A stretch of DNA of 64,000 nucleotides from Altererythrobacter sp. CAU 1644 (GCF_029623755.1 NZ_CP121106.1:682001-746000); one strand, 5' to 3'; positions 1 through 9,422 are shown, counted from the first letter of the stretch. The notes: generated by a model not told the origin, from the letters alone. Program-made: numbers and translations.

Positions 1-41
1 ACCCCTAGATTAGCCCCGACATTAGGCAATTTGGGGCGCAT

Positions 42-1934
42 ATGAGTTTCGCAGGCAAGATTTGGCGGCTGCTGGTTGGCATTAAGGACGGGCTGGCCCT
101 GCTGTTCCTGTTGCTGTTTTTTGCGCTGCTCTTCGCGATCCTATCCGCCCGCCCCAGCCCTGGCCTCGTTCGCGACGGCGCGCTGCTGCTGGAACTGGAC
201 GGCTATGTGGTGGAGGAGCGCAGCGAAGTCGATCCGCTGCAGGCATTGCTGGCGCAAGAGGCGCCGGTCGGCGAATACCCGGTCCACGAATTGGTCGCAG
301 CCTTGGAAGCGGCAGCCACCGACGACCGTATCAAGGCGGTGGCGATCGATCTCACCCGGTTCCTTGGCGGCGGACAAGTGCACCTGCAGGAAGTGGGCGA
401 AGCGATGGACCGCGTGCGCGGGGCAAACAAGCCGGTCCTGACCTATGCCGTCGGCTATATGGACGACGGCATGATGCTGGCGGCGCATGCAAGCGAGGTG
501 TGGCTCGATCCGATGGGCGGAGCGATGATCGCCGGACCTGGAGGCAGCAATCTCTATTACGGCGAGCTGATCGAGAAGCTCGGCATCAACGCCCATGTCT
601 ACAAGGTCGGCACCTACAAGTCGGCCGTCGAGCCCTATTCGCGCAACTCGATGTCGGAGGAATCGCGCGAAAACTACACCAGCCTTTACGGCGCTCTGTG
701 GGAAGAGTGGCAGGCAAATGTGAAGAAGGCCCGCCCGGCGCTCGATCTCGCCCGGGTCACCGGCCAGCCCGCTGAATGGGTCGCGGCGGCAAAGGGTGAT
801 CTGGCGCAGGCCGCGCTTTCGGCGAAGCTGGTCGACAAGCTTGGCAGCCGCATCGATTTCGGCAAGCGCATGGCGGAACTCGCTGGCAAGGACGATTGGG
901 ATGACGCACCGGGTTCCTATGCTTCCACCGGGCTCAAGCCCTTTCTGGCCGATATTGGCGACAAGAAGCCAGGCAAGGCGATCGGCGTCGTCACCGTCGC
1001 CGGCGATATCGTCGATGGCGATGCCGGCCCCGGCTCGGCGGGTGGCGACCGCATCGCGCAGTTGCTCGACGACGCGCTCGACGACGATCTGGCGGCCTTG
1101 GTGGTGCGAGTAGATTCGCCCGGTGGATCGGTGCTGGCCTCGGAGGAAATCCGACGCGCGATCATGCGTCACAAGGCCAACGACATTCCCGTCGCGATCT
1201 CCTTCGCCAATGTCGCGGCGAGCGGCGGCTATTGGGTCGCGACCGCGGGGGATCAGATTTTTGCCCAGCCGGAAACCATTACCGGCTCGATCGGCGTGTT
1301 TGCCGTGATCCCGACATTTGAACAGACCGCAGCCAAGATCGGGGTCAATCCCGACGGTTTCCGTACCACCCCGCTGTCGGGCCAGCCCGACCTCGTCGCC
1401 GGCTTCACGCCCGAGGTCGATACCATCCTCCAGGGCTCGGTCGACAACATCTACACCAAGTTCGTTGCGTATGTCGCGAAAGCGCGCGGGATGACGCCCG
1501 CCCGGGTCGACGAGGTGGCGCAGGGCCGCGTCTGGGACGGCGGCAGCGCGCGCCAACTTGGCCTTGTCAGCCAGTTCGGCGGTCTCGACGACGCGGCCGA
1601 ATGGGCGGCGAAGGAGGCCGGGCTCAAAGAAGGCGACTGGCACCTTGTCCGTCTCGGTTCTTCAGCCGATCCTTACGAAACGCTGATCCGTCGCATGCTA
1701 AGCGACGATGCCAAGCAGGCACATAAGGCAGGCGCCGATCTCTTTGGCGTCATCGCCCAGGGCCAGCAGGAATTTTCGGCGCGACTGGCGCTCGATCTCG
1801 ACCGACTGCTTGGCGCGCGCGGGGTGCAAGCCTATTGTCTCGAATGCCCGAAGTCCGGTCGCGTGGCCGCCCCTGCGCAAGGAGGCGTCGGGTCGAGCTG
1901 GTTGGAGAGCGTGCTGGGCTTCTTCGCCAAATAG
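42..1934 (+). CDS. sppA: Signal peptide peptidase SppA, 67K type
   Basis: Membrane-anchored serine protease of family S49 that degrades signal peptides left in the inner membrane after secretion. The 630-residue length fits the double-domain 67K form. A single hydrophobic anchor spans about residues 17-35, followed by two homologous protease halves. The Ser/Lys dyad is visible as Lys193 in GTYKSAVEP and Ser394 in AASGGYW, about 200 residues apart as in E. coli SppA (K209/S409). The ATG at 42 precedes the anchor directly. The gene ends 7 bp from the convergent TetR gene. Family assignment is firm; the physiological substrate is not visible from the sequence. Confidence 0.95.
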   Translation: MSFAGKIWRLLVGIKDGLALLFLLLFFALLFAILSARPSPGLVRDGALLLELDGYVVEERSEVDPLQALLAQEAPVGEYPVHELVAALEAAATDDRIKAVAIDLTRFLGGGQVHLQEVGEAMDRVRGANKPVLTYAVGYMDDGMMLAAHASEVWLDPMGGAMIAGPGGSNLYYGELIEKLGINAHVYKVGTYKSAVEPYSRNSMSEESRENYTSLYGALWEEWQANVKKARPALDLARVTGQPAEWVAAAKGDLAQAALSAKLVDKLGSRIDFGKRMAELAGKDDWDDAPGSYASTGLKPFLADIGDKKPGKAIGVVTVAGDIVDGDAGPGSAGGDRIAQLLDDALDDDLAALVVRVDSPGGSVLASEEIRRAIMRHKANDIPVAISFANVAASGGYWVATAGDQIFAQPETITGSIGVFAVIPTFEQTAAKIGVNPDGFRTTPLSGQPDLVAGFTPEVDTILQGSVDNIYTKFVAYVAKARGMTPARVDEVAQGRVWDGGSARQLGLVSQFGGLDDAAEWAAKEAGLKEGDWHLVRLGSSADPYETLIRRMLSDDAKQAHKAGADLFGVIAQGQQEFSARLALDLDRLLGARGVQAYCLECPKSGRVAAPAQGGVGSSWLESVLGFFAK

Positions 1935-1941
1935 CCCGCGC

Positions 1942-2559
1942 TTAGCCCTCTGTGGCTTCGATGCCGCGCGCAATCAAGAGGTTGACCTCCTCGGCAATCC
2001 TGTCGAGGTCCTCCCGGCCTTCGCCCCATACGGCGTAGCGGAGGCCAACAAAAACGTTCATTCCCATCAGGGCCCAGGCGTGCACCTCGCCCAGCCCGCC
2101 GCGCAGCTCGCCACTGTTGCCACCACCCTTGAGGCGTTCGACAAAGCGATCGGCAATAGTTTCGTAGTGGCGGCGATAGCTGGCGGGATCGACGAATTCC
2201 GCTTCATCGATGATCCGGTAGATCTCGCGATGTTCGCGCGCAAACTTGAGAAAGTCGGCCAGGGCCGCGCGCTCGACCTCCAACGCCCCCATGCCTTCGT
2301 GGATGGCCTCGCGCGCGCTGGCCTTCACCGCCTCGCTCATATCCGCAACGAGGGCCCGGAACAGCGCGTCCTTGCTGTCGAAATAGGTGTAAAACGTGCC
2401 CAGCGCGACATTGGCGCGCCCGGTAATCGAGCTGATCGAAGCCTCGTGAAACCCCTTTTCACCGAATTCCACCGCCGCCGCATCGAGCAGTTTGCGCAGG
2501 GTGCGTCGTCCGCGCGAAGTGCGCGGTGTCTTGTCGCTCGCAGCAGCTGGCTGGTCCAT
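1942..2559 (-). CDS. TetR/AcrR family transcriptional regulator
   Basis: A 205-residue one-component repressor. The N-terminal helix-turn-helix lies at about residues 17-65, with the typical TetR ending GTFYTYFDSKDALF. The remainder is a helical ligand-binding domain, not assignable to a ligand. It is divergent from the TonB-dependent receptor at 2680, and a 23-bp perfect palindrome lies in the 120-bp shared promoter. The likely role, by inference, is autoregulation and control of that receptor in response to the imported molecule or a product of it. ATG start at 2559. Confidence 0.9.
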   Translation of the reverse strand: MDQPAAASDKTPRTSRGRRTLRKLLDAAAVEFGEKGFHEASISSITGRANVALGTFYTYFDSKDALFRALVADMSEAVKASAREAIHEGMGALEVERAALADFLKFAREHREIYRIIDEAEFVDPASYRRHYETIADRFVERLKGGGNSGELRGGLGEVHAWALMGMNVFVGLRYAVWGEGREDLDRIAEEVNLLIARGIEATEG

Positions 2560-2619
2560 CGAAATTCTCTCCCCCGCCCCGGAAACTAAGCGGTGCGATC
2601 ACGCCGCGCAAGTCTGAAC

Positions 2620-2642
2620 TTGAAAGTTGGTTCAACTTTCAA
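2620..2642. promoter_or_regulatory. Palindromic operator candidate for the TetR regulator
   Basis: Perfect inverted repeat: arms TTGAAAGTTG (2620-2629) and CAACTTTCAA (2633-2642) around a 3-bp centre GTT. It lies between the divergent TetR gene (start 2559) and the TonB-dependent receptor (start 2680), 37 bp before the receptor ATG. Length and symmetry suit a TetR dimer or dimer pair. AT-rich arms in a GC-rich genome make chance occurrence unlikely. Binding by this regulator is inferred from position. Confidence 0.7.
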
Positions 2643-2679
2643 TATTGGAGACCGGACTTGGACTCAGGGAGAGTGTTTG

Positions 2680-5028
2680 ATGGCTTGTTCGGCTCGAATT
2701 CCTACTCACGCTTGGTTGACCGGCTGCGCCGGTGCAGCGCTGGCAATCGCACTCGCGCCGTCGGGCGTCGCCGCGCAAGACAACGCGGGCACCGGCGTGG
2801 AAGGGGAGGCCAATGGCAACGTCATCGTCGTGACTGCCCGCCGCCGCGAAGAGCGCGCCATCGATGTTCCGATCGCTGTCACCGCTATCTCGGGCGAGCA
2901 ACTGGCGAACCAGGGGGCGCTCGATCTCACCGATGTCGGCAATTTCGCGCCCAACGTCACGCTGGAGAGCTCGCGCGCGACTAACTCGACGCTCTCCGCC
3001 TTCATTCGCGGGATCGGGCAGCAGGATCCCGTTTCCGGCTTCGAGCAAGGCGTCGGCATCTACCTCGACGACGTTTATCTCAATCGACCGCAGGCGGCCG
3101 TCCTCGACATCTACGACGTCGAACGGATCGAAGTCCTGCGCGGCCCGCAGGGGACGCTATACGGTCGCAACACGATCGGCGGCGCGGTCAAATACGTGAC
3201 CAAGCGTCTGCCGCAGGACTTCTATCTCAAGGCACGTGCTACCTACGGCACCTACGACCAGGCCGAAGGGGTCGTGACGGTCGGTGCGCCCCTGGGTGAT
3301 CTCGTCCGTGTCGGCGGTTCTCTCGCCCGCCTTTCGCGCGGCGGCTTTGGCGACAATCTCACGCTGGGAATTGAGAACTACAACAAGGATATCTGGGCCG
3401 GCCGTGCGAGCCTCGAAATGGGCGGTTATGGCGAGCCGGTATTCCTGCGCATCCAGGGCGACTACACCAAGGACAAAAGCAATCCGCGAGGCGGCCACCG
3501 CCTGATACCCGGCCTCGTCTCGGGAGCCCCTGTGCTAGACAACGTCTTCGACACGCGCGGTGGGCTGAACGATCCGGAACAGGAAGTCGAAGCCTATGGC
3601 GTGATGATGAACGCTGAGATCGAACTGTCCGATGCCCTCACGCTGAGGTCGATCTCGGCCTTCCGCAAGGACAGCACCGATACGCCGATCGACTTCGACG
3701 CGCTGCCGGCGGTCGATCTCGATGTTCCGGGGAGCTACTTCAACGAGCAGCTGAGCCAGGAAGTGCAGCTGCTGTGGGACGATGGCGGCGCGTTCAGCGG
3801 CCTGGTCGGGTTCTATTACCTCGACGCCAAGGCGGACACGCTGTTCGACGTCCGGATCTTCACTACGTTCCCCGGACTGACCGCCTTCACCGAAGCCGAT
3901 GTCGATACCGAAACCTATGCCGTTTTCGGAGACTTCACCTTCGACGTGACTGAGCAGATCTCGCTCTCGGTCGGCGGGCGCTACACCTGGGACGAGCGTT
4001 CCGCCTCGATCCTGCGCCAGAACTATCTCGGCGGCGGGTCACCAATCTTCGGTGGCGCCGGCGTTCCCTTCGGCGCGCCGAGCACCGATTTCTCAGGTAG
4101 CCGCGAGTTCAAGAAATTCACGCCACGCGCCTCGGTCAGCTTCATGCCGACGCCCGATCACAATATCTACGCCAGCTATTCCAAGGGCTTCAAGGGCGGT
4201 GGCTTCGACCCCCGCGGGGTCGGTGCCAATGCCCCCGATCTCGACGGCAATGGCAGCCGCTCTGATGCGGAAGTCTCTGCCTTCCTCAGCTTCCGACCCG
4301 AAGAGGTCGACAGCTACGAGCTGGGCTACAAGGCTTCGCTTGCCGGCGGCGCGGTCAATCTCGCGCTGGCTGCCTTCTATGCCGACTACACCGACGTCCA
4401 GATTCCGGGTTCGGTCGCCTGCACCGTCGGCGGTCTGCCGACCTTCTGCGGCGTGGTCTCGAATGCAGGCAAGGCGACCTTCAAGGGCCTCGAATTCGAA
4501 GGTAATGTCCGGCTCGGCAGCGGCTTCAACCTCGCGCTTTCGGCAGGCTGGATCGACGCCGAGTATGACGAGTACATCACCAATATCGGCAACACCCCGA
4601 CCGACGTCGCCGAGTTTCGCGAGGTCCAGAACACCCCGGAATTCACCGGGTCGGCCAATCTCAGCTACACTCTCCCCGTCGGCGAGGGCGATCTCTACCT
4701 GGGCACCGGCGTCAGCTACCGCAGCAAGACCTACCAATTCGAGATTCCCAATCCCTATATCGACCAGGATGGCTATGCGCTGGTCGATGCCAGCGTGATC
4801 TACAAGGCGCCGGGCAACCGTTGGTCGATTGGTCTCTACGGCAAGAACCTGTTCGACAAGGAATACAAGACCAGCGGCTACACCTTCGTCGCCACCAATC
4901 CGACGACGGGTGCCATCATTCCCGGCGCCAATGGCCAGCCGATCCCGACGCTTGGCCCGGAAGGAACGCTGACCGCGTTCTACGGCAATCCACGGCAGGT
5001 ATTCCTGACCGCAACCATCGAATACTGA
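2680..5028 (+). CDS. TonB-dependent outer-membrane receptor
   Basis: A 782-residue outer-membrane receptor for TonB-driven uptake. ATG 2680 is chosen over an upstream in-frame GTG at 2593 because it has a GGGAGAG ribosome site just upstream and opens a clean signal peptide (residues 1 to about 33, cleaving near GVAAQ). A TonB box-like stretch (VIVVTARRREE) follows, then a plug with the usual VERIEVLRGPQGTLYGRN motif, and a C-terminal beta-barrel ending in ATIEY, with the terminal aromatic typical of barrel proteins. The substrate is unknown. This clade is common in sphingomonads and often takes up carbohydrates, terpenoids or other organics rather than iron. Divergent TetR control is likely. 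Confidence 0.93.
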   Translation: MACSARIPTHAWLTGCAGAALAIALAPSGVAAQDNAGTGVEGEANGNVIVVTARRREERAIDVPIAVTAISGEQLANQGALDLTDVGNFAPNVTLESSRATNSTLSAFIRGIGQQDPVSGFEQGVGIYLDDVYLNRPQAAVLDIYDVERIEVLRGPQGTLYGRNTIGGAVKYVTKRLPQDFYLKARATYGTYDQAEGVVTVGAPLGDLVRVGGSLARLSRGGFGDNLTLGIENYNKDIWAGRASLEMGGYGEPVFLRIQGDYTKDKSNPRGGHRLIPGLVSGAPVLDNVFDTRGGLNDPEQEVEAYGVMMNAEIELSDALTLRSISAFRKDSTDTPIDFDALPAVDLDVPGSYFNEQLSQEVQLLWDDGGAFSGLVGFYYLDAKADTLFDVRIFTTFPGLTAFTEADVDTETYAVFGDFTFDVTEQISLSVGGRYTWDERSASILRQNYLGGGSPIFGGAGVPFGAPSTDFSGSREFKKFTPRASVSFMPTPDHNIYASYSKGFKGGGFDPRGVGANAPDLDGNGSRSDAEVSAFLSFRPEEVDSYELGYKASLAGGAVNLALAAFYADYTDVQIPGSVACTVGGLPTFCGVVSNAGKATFKGLEFEGNVRLGSGFNLALSAGWIDAEYDEYITNIGNTPTDVAEFREVQNTPEFTGSANLSYTLPVGEGDLYLGTGVSYRSKTYQFEIPNPYIDQDGYALVDASVIYKAPGNRWSIGLYGKNLFDKEYKTSGYTFVATNPTTGAIIPGANGQPIPTLGPEGTLTAFYGNPRQVFLTATIEY

Positions 5029-5053
5029 CCCGCTCCTCCCAGGGGTCAGCGCC

Positions 5054-5100
5054 TGAAACGGTCGGTGTGCAAGGGCCAGCGCCCGGCCCCGGCCGTTTCA
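5054..5100 (+). terminator. Possible terminator hairpin after TonB-dependent receptor
   Basis: Arms TGAAACGGTCGG (5054-5065) and CCGGCCGTTTCA (5089-5100) pair over 12 bp with one G-T wobble. The 23-nt loop is GC-rich and can itself fold. A short run TTT follows. The hairpin lies 26 bp after the receptor stop. The long loop and weak T tract make this a moderate candidate. Confidence 0.4.
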
Positions 5101-5206
5101 TTTGCGTAATCCGGTTTCGGCCAAAGTCGGCACTTGCCAAGCGGCAGTACCCGTGGCAATTGCGCGCCCCTGTCCGGCAGGCCAAGGGCCGCCTAGACGA
5201 CCGGAC

Positions 5207-5281
5207 GGGCGCGTAGCTCAGTGGTAGAGCACACCCTTCACACGGGTGGGGTCGCAAGTTCAATCCTTGCCGCGCCCACCA
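5207..5281 (+). tRNA. tRNA-Val (anticodon CAC)
   Basis: Cloverleaf is readable: acceptor GGGCGCG / CGCGCCC (5207-5213, 5271-5277), D stem GCTC/GAGC, anticodon stem CACCC/GGGTG around loop TTCACAC with anticodon CAC at 5239-5241, T arm GCAAG TTCAATC CTTGC, discriminator A, and an encoded CCA at 5279-5281. It reads valine codon GUG. It stands alone between the TonB-dependent receptor and the convergent ppx gene. No att-like repeat or integrase is next to it. Confidence 0.97.
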
Positions 5282-5290
5282 TTCTCCCGT

Positions 5291-6829
5291 TTAGATCTCC
5301 GCCGGAGCCACTTCCCCGATCTTGATTTCCGGCTTGAGGTCGAGCCAGTTGGCGAGCACTTCGAGGTCGAACGTCAACGGATAATGCGCCAGAGCGGCGC
5401 GACTGGGTTCGAGCGTCAGCACCAGCTTGTTCTTCTTGCGGCTGAGCGAACTCATTGCGATGGATTCGCGCGCTCCCGCACTCATTCGCCGCGCAAGACG
5501 GATGCCAAGGCCCCAAGCGATCCCCCGGCGCAAGTCATCATCTTCGGCAAGGCGACGGAAACTGTCGGGCAATGCGGTGCGGCCCAGACTGCCGAACAGC
5601 GCCGCGCATATCATTGCCCGGTCGCGGGCGTCGCAATTGATCCAGCGCTTGTCGAGCGCCCATTCGGTGGCGTGGTTGATGCGCAGGTTGGGTTCAACCC
5701 GTTGCAACGCATTGGCAAGCTGTGCCGCAGCCAGACGCAGCCGCTCGTTGCCATTGCTTGTCCCGTTACCACCGCTCGGCCCCCCGGCGATTTCCACGGT
5801 CCACCCGGCGACCCGCGTTGCATGGGTGATCGTCGCTTCGCGGATCTCACAGAAAGCATTGACGCCTGCCAGCAAGGGATCCTGCGTCTTGCGCAATGGA
5901 TCGAGCCGGTCGAACAACAAGCCCTCGCGAATACCCCAGGACGAGAACACCAGCTTCTCCGGCTGGAATTCGTCCAGCATCACCTTGAGCAGTGCGCCGG
6001 CGTCTGGCAGGTATCCGGCGCGCATCGGGGTGATCCCGCCCATGCTCGCCAGCTTTTCCGGCTTGGCGCGGGCGAGCTTGCCGCACAGTTCCATCGCCTC
6101 GTCGACTTCGAGCTCGAAGCCATGCGGATCGGTCAGCGGATAGTCGATCCGGTTCATCGCAAACCGAGCAAGTGCGCGCCAGGTGCCTCCCACCATGTAG
6201 AGCGGGCCTTCATGCGCATGGGCCCAACCAACCGAGGCGAAGGCCTTGCGGATGCTCTTGCCGAAACCCTTCTTCTTGCGCAGCGCCGGTAATCGCAGGG
6301 TGCCGAGTGGCAGGCTCGATCCGTGATGGCTATCGCCGTCGGCGATCGAGACGAGTTCCAGACTGCCACCGCCAAGGTCGGCTACCACGCCATGCGCGCC
6401 GGGAAAGGCCCCGATGGCGCCCATCGCCGAAAACCGCGCTTCTTCCTCGCCGGCAAGCAGGCGCGGCTCAAGGCCGAGCGCGGCCACTCTGCCGAGAAAC
6501 TCGGCACCATTCGTCGCTTCGCGCGCGGCGGCGGTCGCGACAGTCTGGACGTCCTCGACACCAAGGTCGCGGATGATGAGTTCATAGCGAGCGAGCGCGC
6601 CGAGCGCCTCCTCTGCGGCAGCCTCCGGGATTTCCCCGGTGGTCGAGAGGTTCTGCCCCAAGCGCGCTGCAACCTTCTCGTTCCAGAAGACTTCGGGCGC
6701 GCGCTGCGGCCCCTCGTAGATCACGAGACGGACCGTGTTCGAGCCAATGTCGATCACCGCCCGGCGCGTCTGACGCGTCCTGCCGTTCAAAGCGCAGGGC
6801 CCACTAAGAAGGTTTCCCCTGCGCCGCAC
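5291..6829 (-). CDS. ppx: Ppx/GppA family exopolyphosphatase / guanosine pentaphosphate phosphatase
   Basis: Member of the ASKHA-fold Ppx/GppA family, which removes phosphate from polyphosphate ends or from pppGpp. The N-terminal phosphate-binding loop is RAVIDIGSNTVRLVIY, and the second glycine-rich motif is VVADLGGGSLELV. The 512-residue length fits the long form with a C-terminal helical domain. The start is a GTG at 6829, overlapping the end of ppk by 26 nt, so the two are one transcription unit with opposing enzymatic roles (synthesis and breakdown). A TTG at 6790 is an alternative start. Which substrate is preferred cannot be read from the sequence. Confidence 0.9.
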   Translation of the reverse strand: MRRRGNLLSGPCALNGRTRQTRRAVIDIGSNTVRLVIYEGPQRAPEVFWNEKVAARLGQNLSTTGEIPEAAAEEALGALARYELIIRDLGVEDVQTVATAAAREATNGAEFLGRVAALGLEPRLLAGEEEARFSAMGAIGAFPGAHGVVADLGGGSLELVSIADGDSHHGSSLPLGTLRLPALRKKKGFGKSIRKAFASVGWAHAHEGPLYMVGGTWRALARFAMNRIDYPLTDPHGFELEVDEAMELCGKLARAKPEKLASMGGITPMRAGYLPDAGALLKVMLDEFQPEKLVFSSWGIREGLLFDRLDPLRKTQDPLLAGVNAFCEIREATITHATRVAGWTVEIAGGPSGGNGTSNGNERLRLAAAQLANALQRVEPNLRINHATEWALDKRWINCDARDRAMICAALFGSLGRTALPDSFRRLAEDDDLRRGIAWGLGIRLARRMSAGARESIAMSSLSRKKNKLVLTLEPSRAALAHYPLTFDLEVLANWLDLKPEIKIGEVAPAEI

Positions 6830-8999
6830 CGCCCAGCGACAGATGCGGCACCTCCTGGCTCTTGAGGGCCGATCCGCGCCCCGAGAGCGACGGGTTGCTC
6901 ATGAAGTATTCGTGACAATTGAACCCGCCTTCACCCACGCGCATGCGATAATACTCGCCGTCCGGCCCCAGTGCCCAGCTTTGTTCGGTATCGAGGATGC
7001 TGGCGAGCAGTACCTGGCCGAGCACCTGATCATGCACGGTCTTGTTGGTGATCGGTACCAGCACCTCGACCCGCCGGTCGAGGTTGCGCGACATGGCGTC
7101 GGCGCTGGTCAGGTAGACTTCCGCCTTGCGGCTAGGCAATTCGTGGCCATTGGCAAAGGCCCAGATGCGGCCGTGTTCGAGGAACCGCCCGATCACCGAT
7201 TTGACACGGATGTTCTCCGACAGGCCCGGCACGCCCGCCCGCAGCGAGCAGATTCCGCGCACGATCATGTAGATCGGCACTCCGGCGTCGCTCGCCTCGT
7301 AGAGCTTGTCGATCATGCGCCGGTCGGTAATCGCATTGAGCTTGCACCAAATCCCCGCTGGCTTGCCTTCAGCGACATTGGCCATCTCACGATCGATCAA
7401 TTGCTCCAGGCGTTCGCGCAAGCCGAGCGGCGAAATCGCCAGCGCTTCAAGCGTGCTCGGTTCGACGTATCCGGTGACATAGTTGAACAGCTTGGCCGCA
7501 TCGCGCCCCAATGCCGGATCGGCAGTAAAGAAGCTGAGGTCGGTGTAGATGCGCGCGTTGACCGGGTGGTAGTTCCCGGTACCGAAGTGGCAATACGTGC
7601 GATAGCCCTCTTCCTCGCGGCGCACGATCAGGCTGACCTTGGCGTGGGTCTTGAGGTCGGTGAAGCCGTAGATCACCTGCACGCCTGCGCGTTCAAGCTC
7701 GCTTGCCCAATGGATATTGCGCTCCTCGTCGAAGCGCGCCTTGAGCTCGACCACCGCCGTAACGGCCTTGCCGTTCTGCGCCCCCTCAATCAGCGCCGCG
7801 ATAACCGGCGACTGGTCTCCCGCACGGTAGAGCGTCTGCTTGATCGAGACTACCGCCGGATCATTGGCCGCCTGATGAAGGAAGTCGACCACCACCTCGA
7901 AGCTTTCGTAGGGGTGATGGATCACGATGTCCTTCTCGCGAATTGCGGAAAAGCAGTCGCCGTCATGCGCCAGGATGCGTTCGGGATAGCGCGGATCGAA
8001 CGGCGCGAACTTGAGGTCGGGGCGCGGCTCGTTGCAGATTGAATCAAGGTGCCGCAGGCTCAGCATACCCTCGGTCTTGACGATCATCGCCGGATCGACG
8101 TCGAATTGCTCACGCAGCAATGCTTCGGCGGCTGCATCGCAATCGCTGTCGAGTTCGAGGAGGACGGCCCGCCCCCGTCGGCGGCGCTGGATCGCGGTGC
8201 GGAAGAAACGGACGAGGTCCTCGGCCTCTTCTTCCACTTCGATGTCGCTGTCGCGCAATACGCGGAAGAGCCCGTCGCCGAGGATCTTGAAGCCGGGGAA
8301 GAGCACGTCGGCAAAGCGAGTGATGAGCTGCTCGATCGCGACATAGGCGACCGGATCCCCGGGTACGCGGACGAACCGCGGTACGCCGCTGGGGATGAGC
8401 ACCATTTCGACGAGATCGCCCTTGCGCTTGCCGCGCTTGAGCCGGAAAATCGCCCCCATCCCCATGTTGGCGACAAAGGGGAAGGGGTGCGACGGATCGA
8501 TCGCCTGCGGGGTAATCAGCGGCACGATCTCGGTGGCGAAATATTCGCGCAGCCAGTCGATTTCGGCATTATCGAGCTGGTCGATATTGGCAATCCGGAC
8601 GCCCTCGCGAAACAGTAGCTCGCGCAGCGTCTCCAGTGCCTCCTGCTGGCGCGCTTCGATCACCAGCAGGTCGTCGCGGATGGCATCCAGCTGTTGGCGC
8701 GGGGAAGTACCGTCGATCGCCGTGGTCTCGATCCCCCGGCTCGCCTGGCCTTCGAGCCCCGCGATGCGGATCATCGTGAACTCGTCGAGATTGCTGGCCG
8801 AAATCGACAGGAACCGCAGACGCTCGAGCAGCGGATAACGCAGGTTCTCCGCCTCGGCGAGGACCCGGCGATTGAAGGAAAGCCAGGACAATTCGCGATT
8901 GACGTAGCGTTCGGGCGCCGACGTCAGGTCGCTCGGCATATCGTCGGAATCGTGCACAATCGTCATCCTGGGTGGTTTCCGGAGATGGGAATTGCGCAT
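6804..8999 (-). CDS. ppk: Polyphosphate kinase 1
   Basis: Makes long-chain polyphosphate from ATP, reversibly, through a phosphohistidine. The 731 residues carry the expected four-domain order: N domain (RYVNRELSWLSFNRRVL), head, and C1/C2 phospholipase-D-like domains. The catalytic histidine region is KTHAKVSLIVRR and the second conserved stretch is YCHFGTGNYHPVNARIYTD. ATG 8999 has an AGGGG site 7 nt upstream. A second ATG at 8966 has none at a good distance. It is the first gene of the ppk-ppx unit. Confidence 0.96.
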   Translation of the reverse strand: MRNSHLRKPPRMTIVHDSDDMPSDLTSAPERYVNRELSWLSFNRRVLAEAENLRYPLLERLRFLSISASNLDEFTMIRIAGLEGQASRGIETTAIDGTSPRQQLDAIRDDLLVIEARQQEALETLRELLFREGVRIANIDQLDNAEIDWLREYFATEIVPLITPQAIDPSHPFPFVANMGMGAIFRLKRGKRKGDLVEMVLIPSGVPRFVRVPGDPVAYVAIEQLITRFADVLFPGFKILGDGLFRVLRDSDIEVEEEAEDLVRFFRTAIQRRRRGRAVLLELDSDCDAAAEALLREQFDVDPAMIVKTEGMLSLRHLDSICNEPRPDLKFAPFDPRYPERILAHDGDCFSAIREKDIVIHHPYESFEVVVDFLHQAANDPAVVSIKQTLYRAGDQSPVIAALIEGAQNGKAVTAVVELKARFDEERNIHWASELERAGVQVIYGFTDLKTHAKVSLIVRREEEGYRTYCHFGTGNYHPVNARIYTDLSFFTADPALGRDAAKLFNYVTGYVEPSTLEALAISPLGLRERLEQLIDREMANVAEGKPAGIWCKLNAITDRRMIDKLYEASDAGVPIYMIVRGICSLRAGVPGLSENIRVKSVIGRFLEHGRIWAFANGHELPSRKAEVYLTSADAMSRNLDRRVEVLVPITNKTVHDQVLGQVLLASILDTEQSWALGPDGEYYRMRVGEGGFNCHEYFMSNPSLSGRGSALKSQEVPHLSLGGAAQGKPS

Positions 9000-9080
9000 G
9001 GCTCGCCCCTGTTACGGCTGGATTACAGCGTGGCTAGCCCCGAATGTAAGCATTTTGCCCAAGGAATCGAGCCGGATACG

Positions 9081-9115
9081 AAAAACGCCTGCACTCTCAT
9101 GGGAGGGTGCAGGCG
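9081..9115 (-). terminator. Rho-independent terminator (minus strand)
   Basis: On the minus strand a 13-bp stem (9 perfect outer pairs, CGCCTGCAC with GTGCAGGCG, plus four inner pairs with one wobble) closes a 4-nt loop and is followed by TTTTT (plus-strand AAAAA, 9081-9085). It lies about 40 bp after the stop of the small gene at 9153, so it ends the minus-strand unit coming from the sulfotransferase and small basic protein. Confidence 0.85.
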
Positions 9116-9152
9116 CTCGCCCCCGCTTGGAGGGGAATTTTGAACAGCCAGG

Positions 9153-9422
9153 TCAGGCTGCAGCAGGTGCCTTCGACGTGCGTGGCGGTTTGCGCTTGGT
9201 AGCTGTTTTCTTGGCGGGCGCAGCCTTCTCTTCTTCCTGCTTGTCGATCAGCTTCTTGACGAGGTAGCCGCCTGCGCCAATCGCGATCATCGCCGGAATG
9301 CTCATCCGGCGCAGCAGGACGGGAGCCGTCGCACCAAGCACGGCGCCCAGCGGGCCGCCGATCTTGCTCGTATGCTCTGCCGCCTTGGCGCCCATTCCGG
9401 CGCCGATAATCTTGCCAATCAT
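9153..9422 (-). CDS. Small hydrophobic protein with basic Lys/Ala-rich tail, unknown function
   Basis: An 89-residue protein. ATG 9422 is chosen because AGGAG lies 7 nt upstream. A longer in-frame reading to 9554 has no comparable site. Residues 1-20 are glycine/alanine-rich, a hydrophobic segment spans about residues 27-56 (ending IGAGGYLVKKLID), and the last 30 residues are a Lys/Pro/Ala-rich basic tail. It may be a single-pass membrane protein with a cytoplasmic basic tail. No family recognised. It follows the sulfotransferase by 70 bp on the same strand and ends at a strong terminator. Confidence 0.7.
   Translation of the reverse strand: MIGKIIGAGMGAKAAEHTSKIGGPLGAVLGATAPVLLRRMSIPAMIAIGAGGYLVKKLIDKQEEEKAAPAKKTATKRKPPRTSKAPAAA

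Noticed and set aside
141..1643. 500-codon open frame on the minus strand
   Set aside because: Antisense to sppA, whose catalytic motifs are clear; the shadow has no recognisable family.
2593..2679. Extended N terminus of the TonB-dependent receptor
   Set aside because: It would translate the palindromic operator and mask the signal peptide. ATG 2680 with a good ribosome site fits better.
5134..5159. Imperfect inverted repeat TTGCCA...TGGCAA before tRNA-Val
   Set aside because: Only 6-bp arms with a mismatched interior; could be promoter-related but not distinguishable from chance.
5207..5281. tRNA-Val as an integration site of a genomic island
   Set aside because: No integrase, no direct repeat of the tRNA 3' end seen nearby, and flanking genes are housekeeping.
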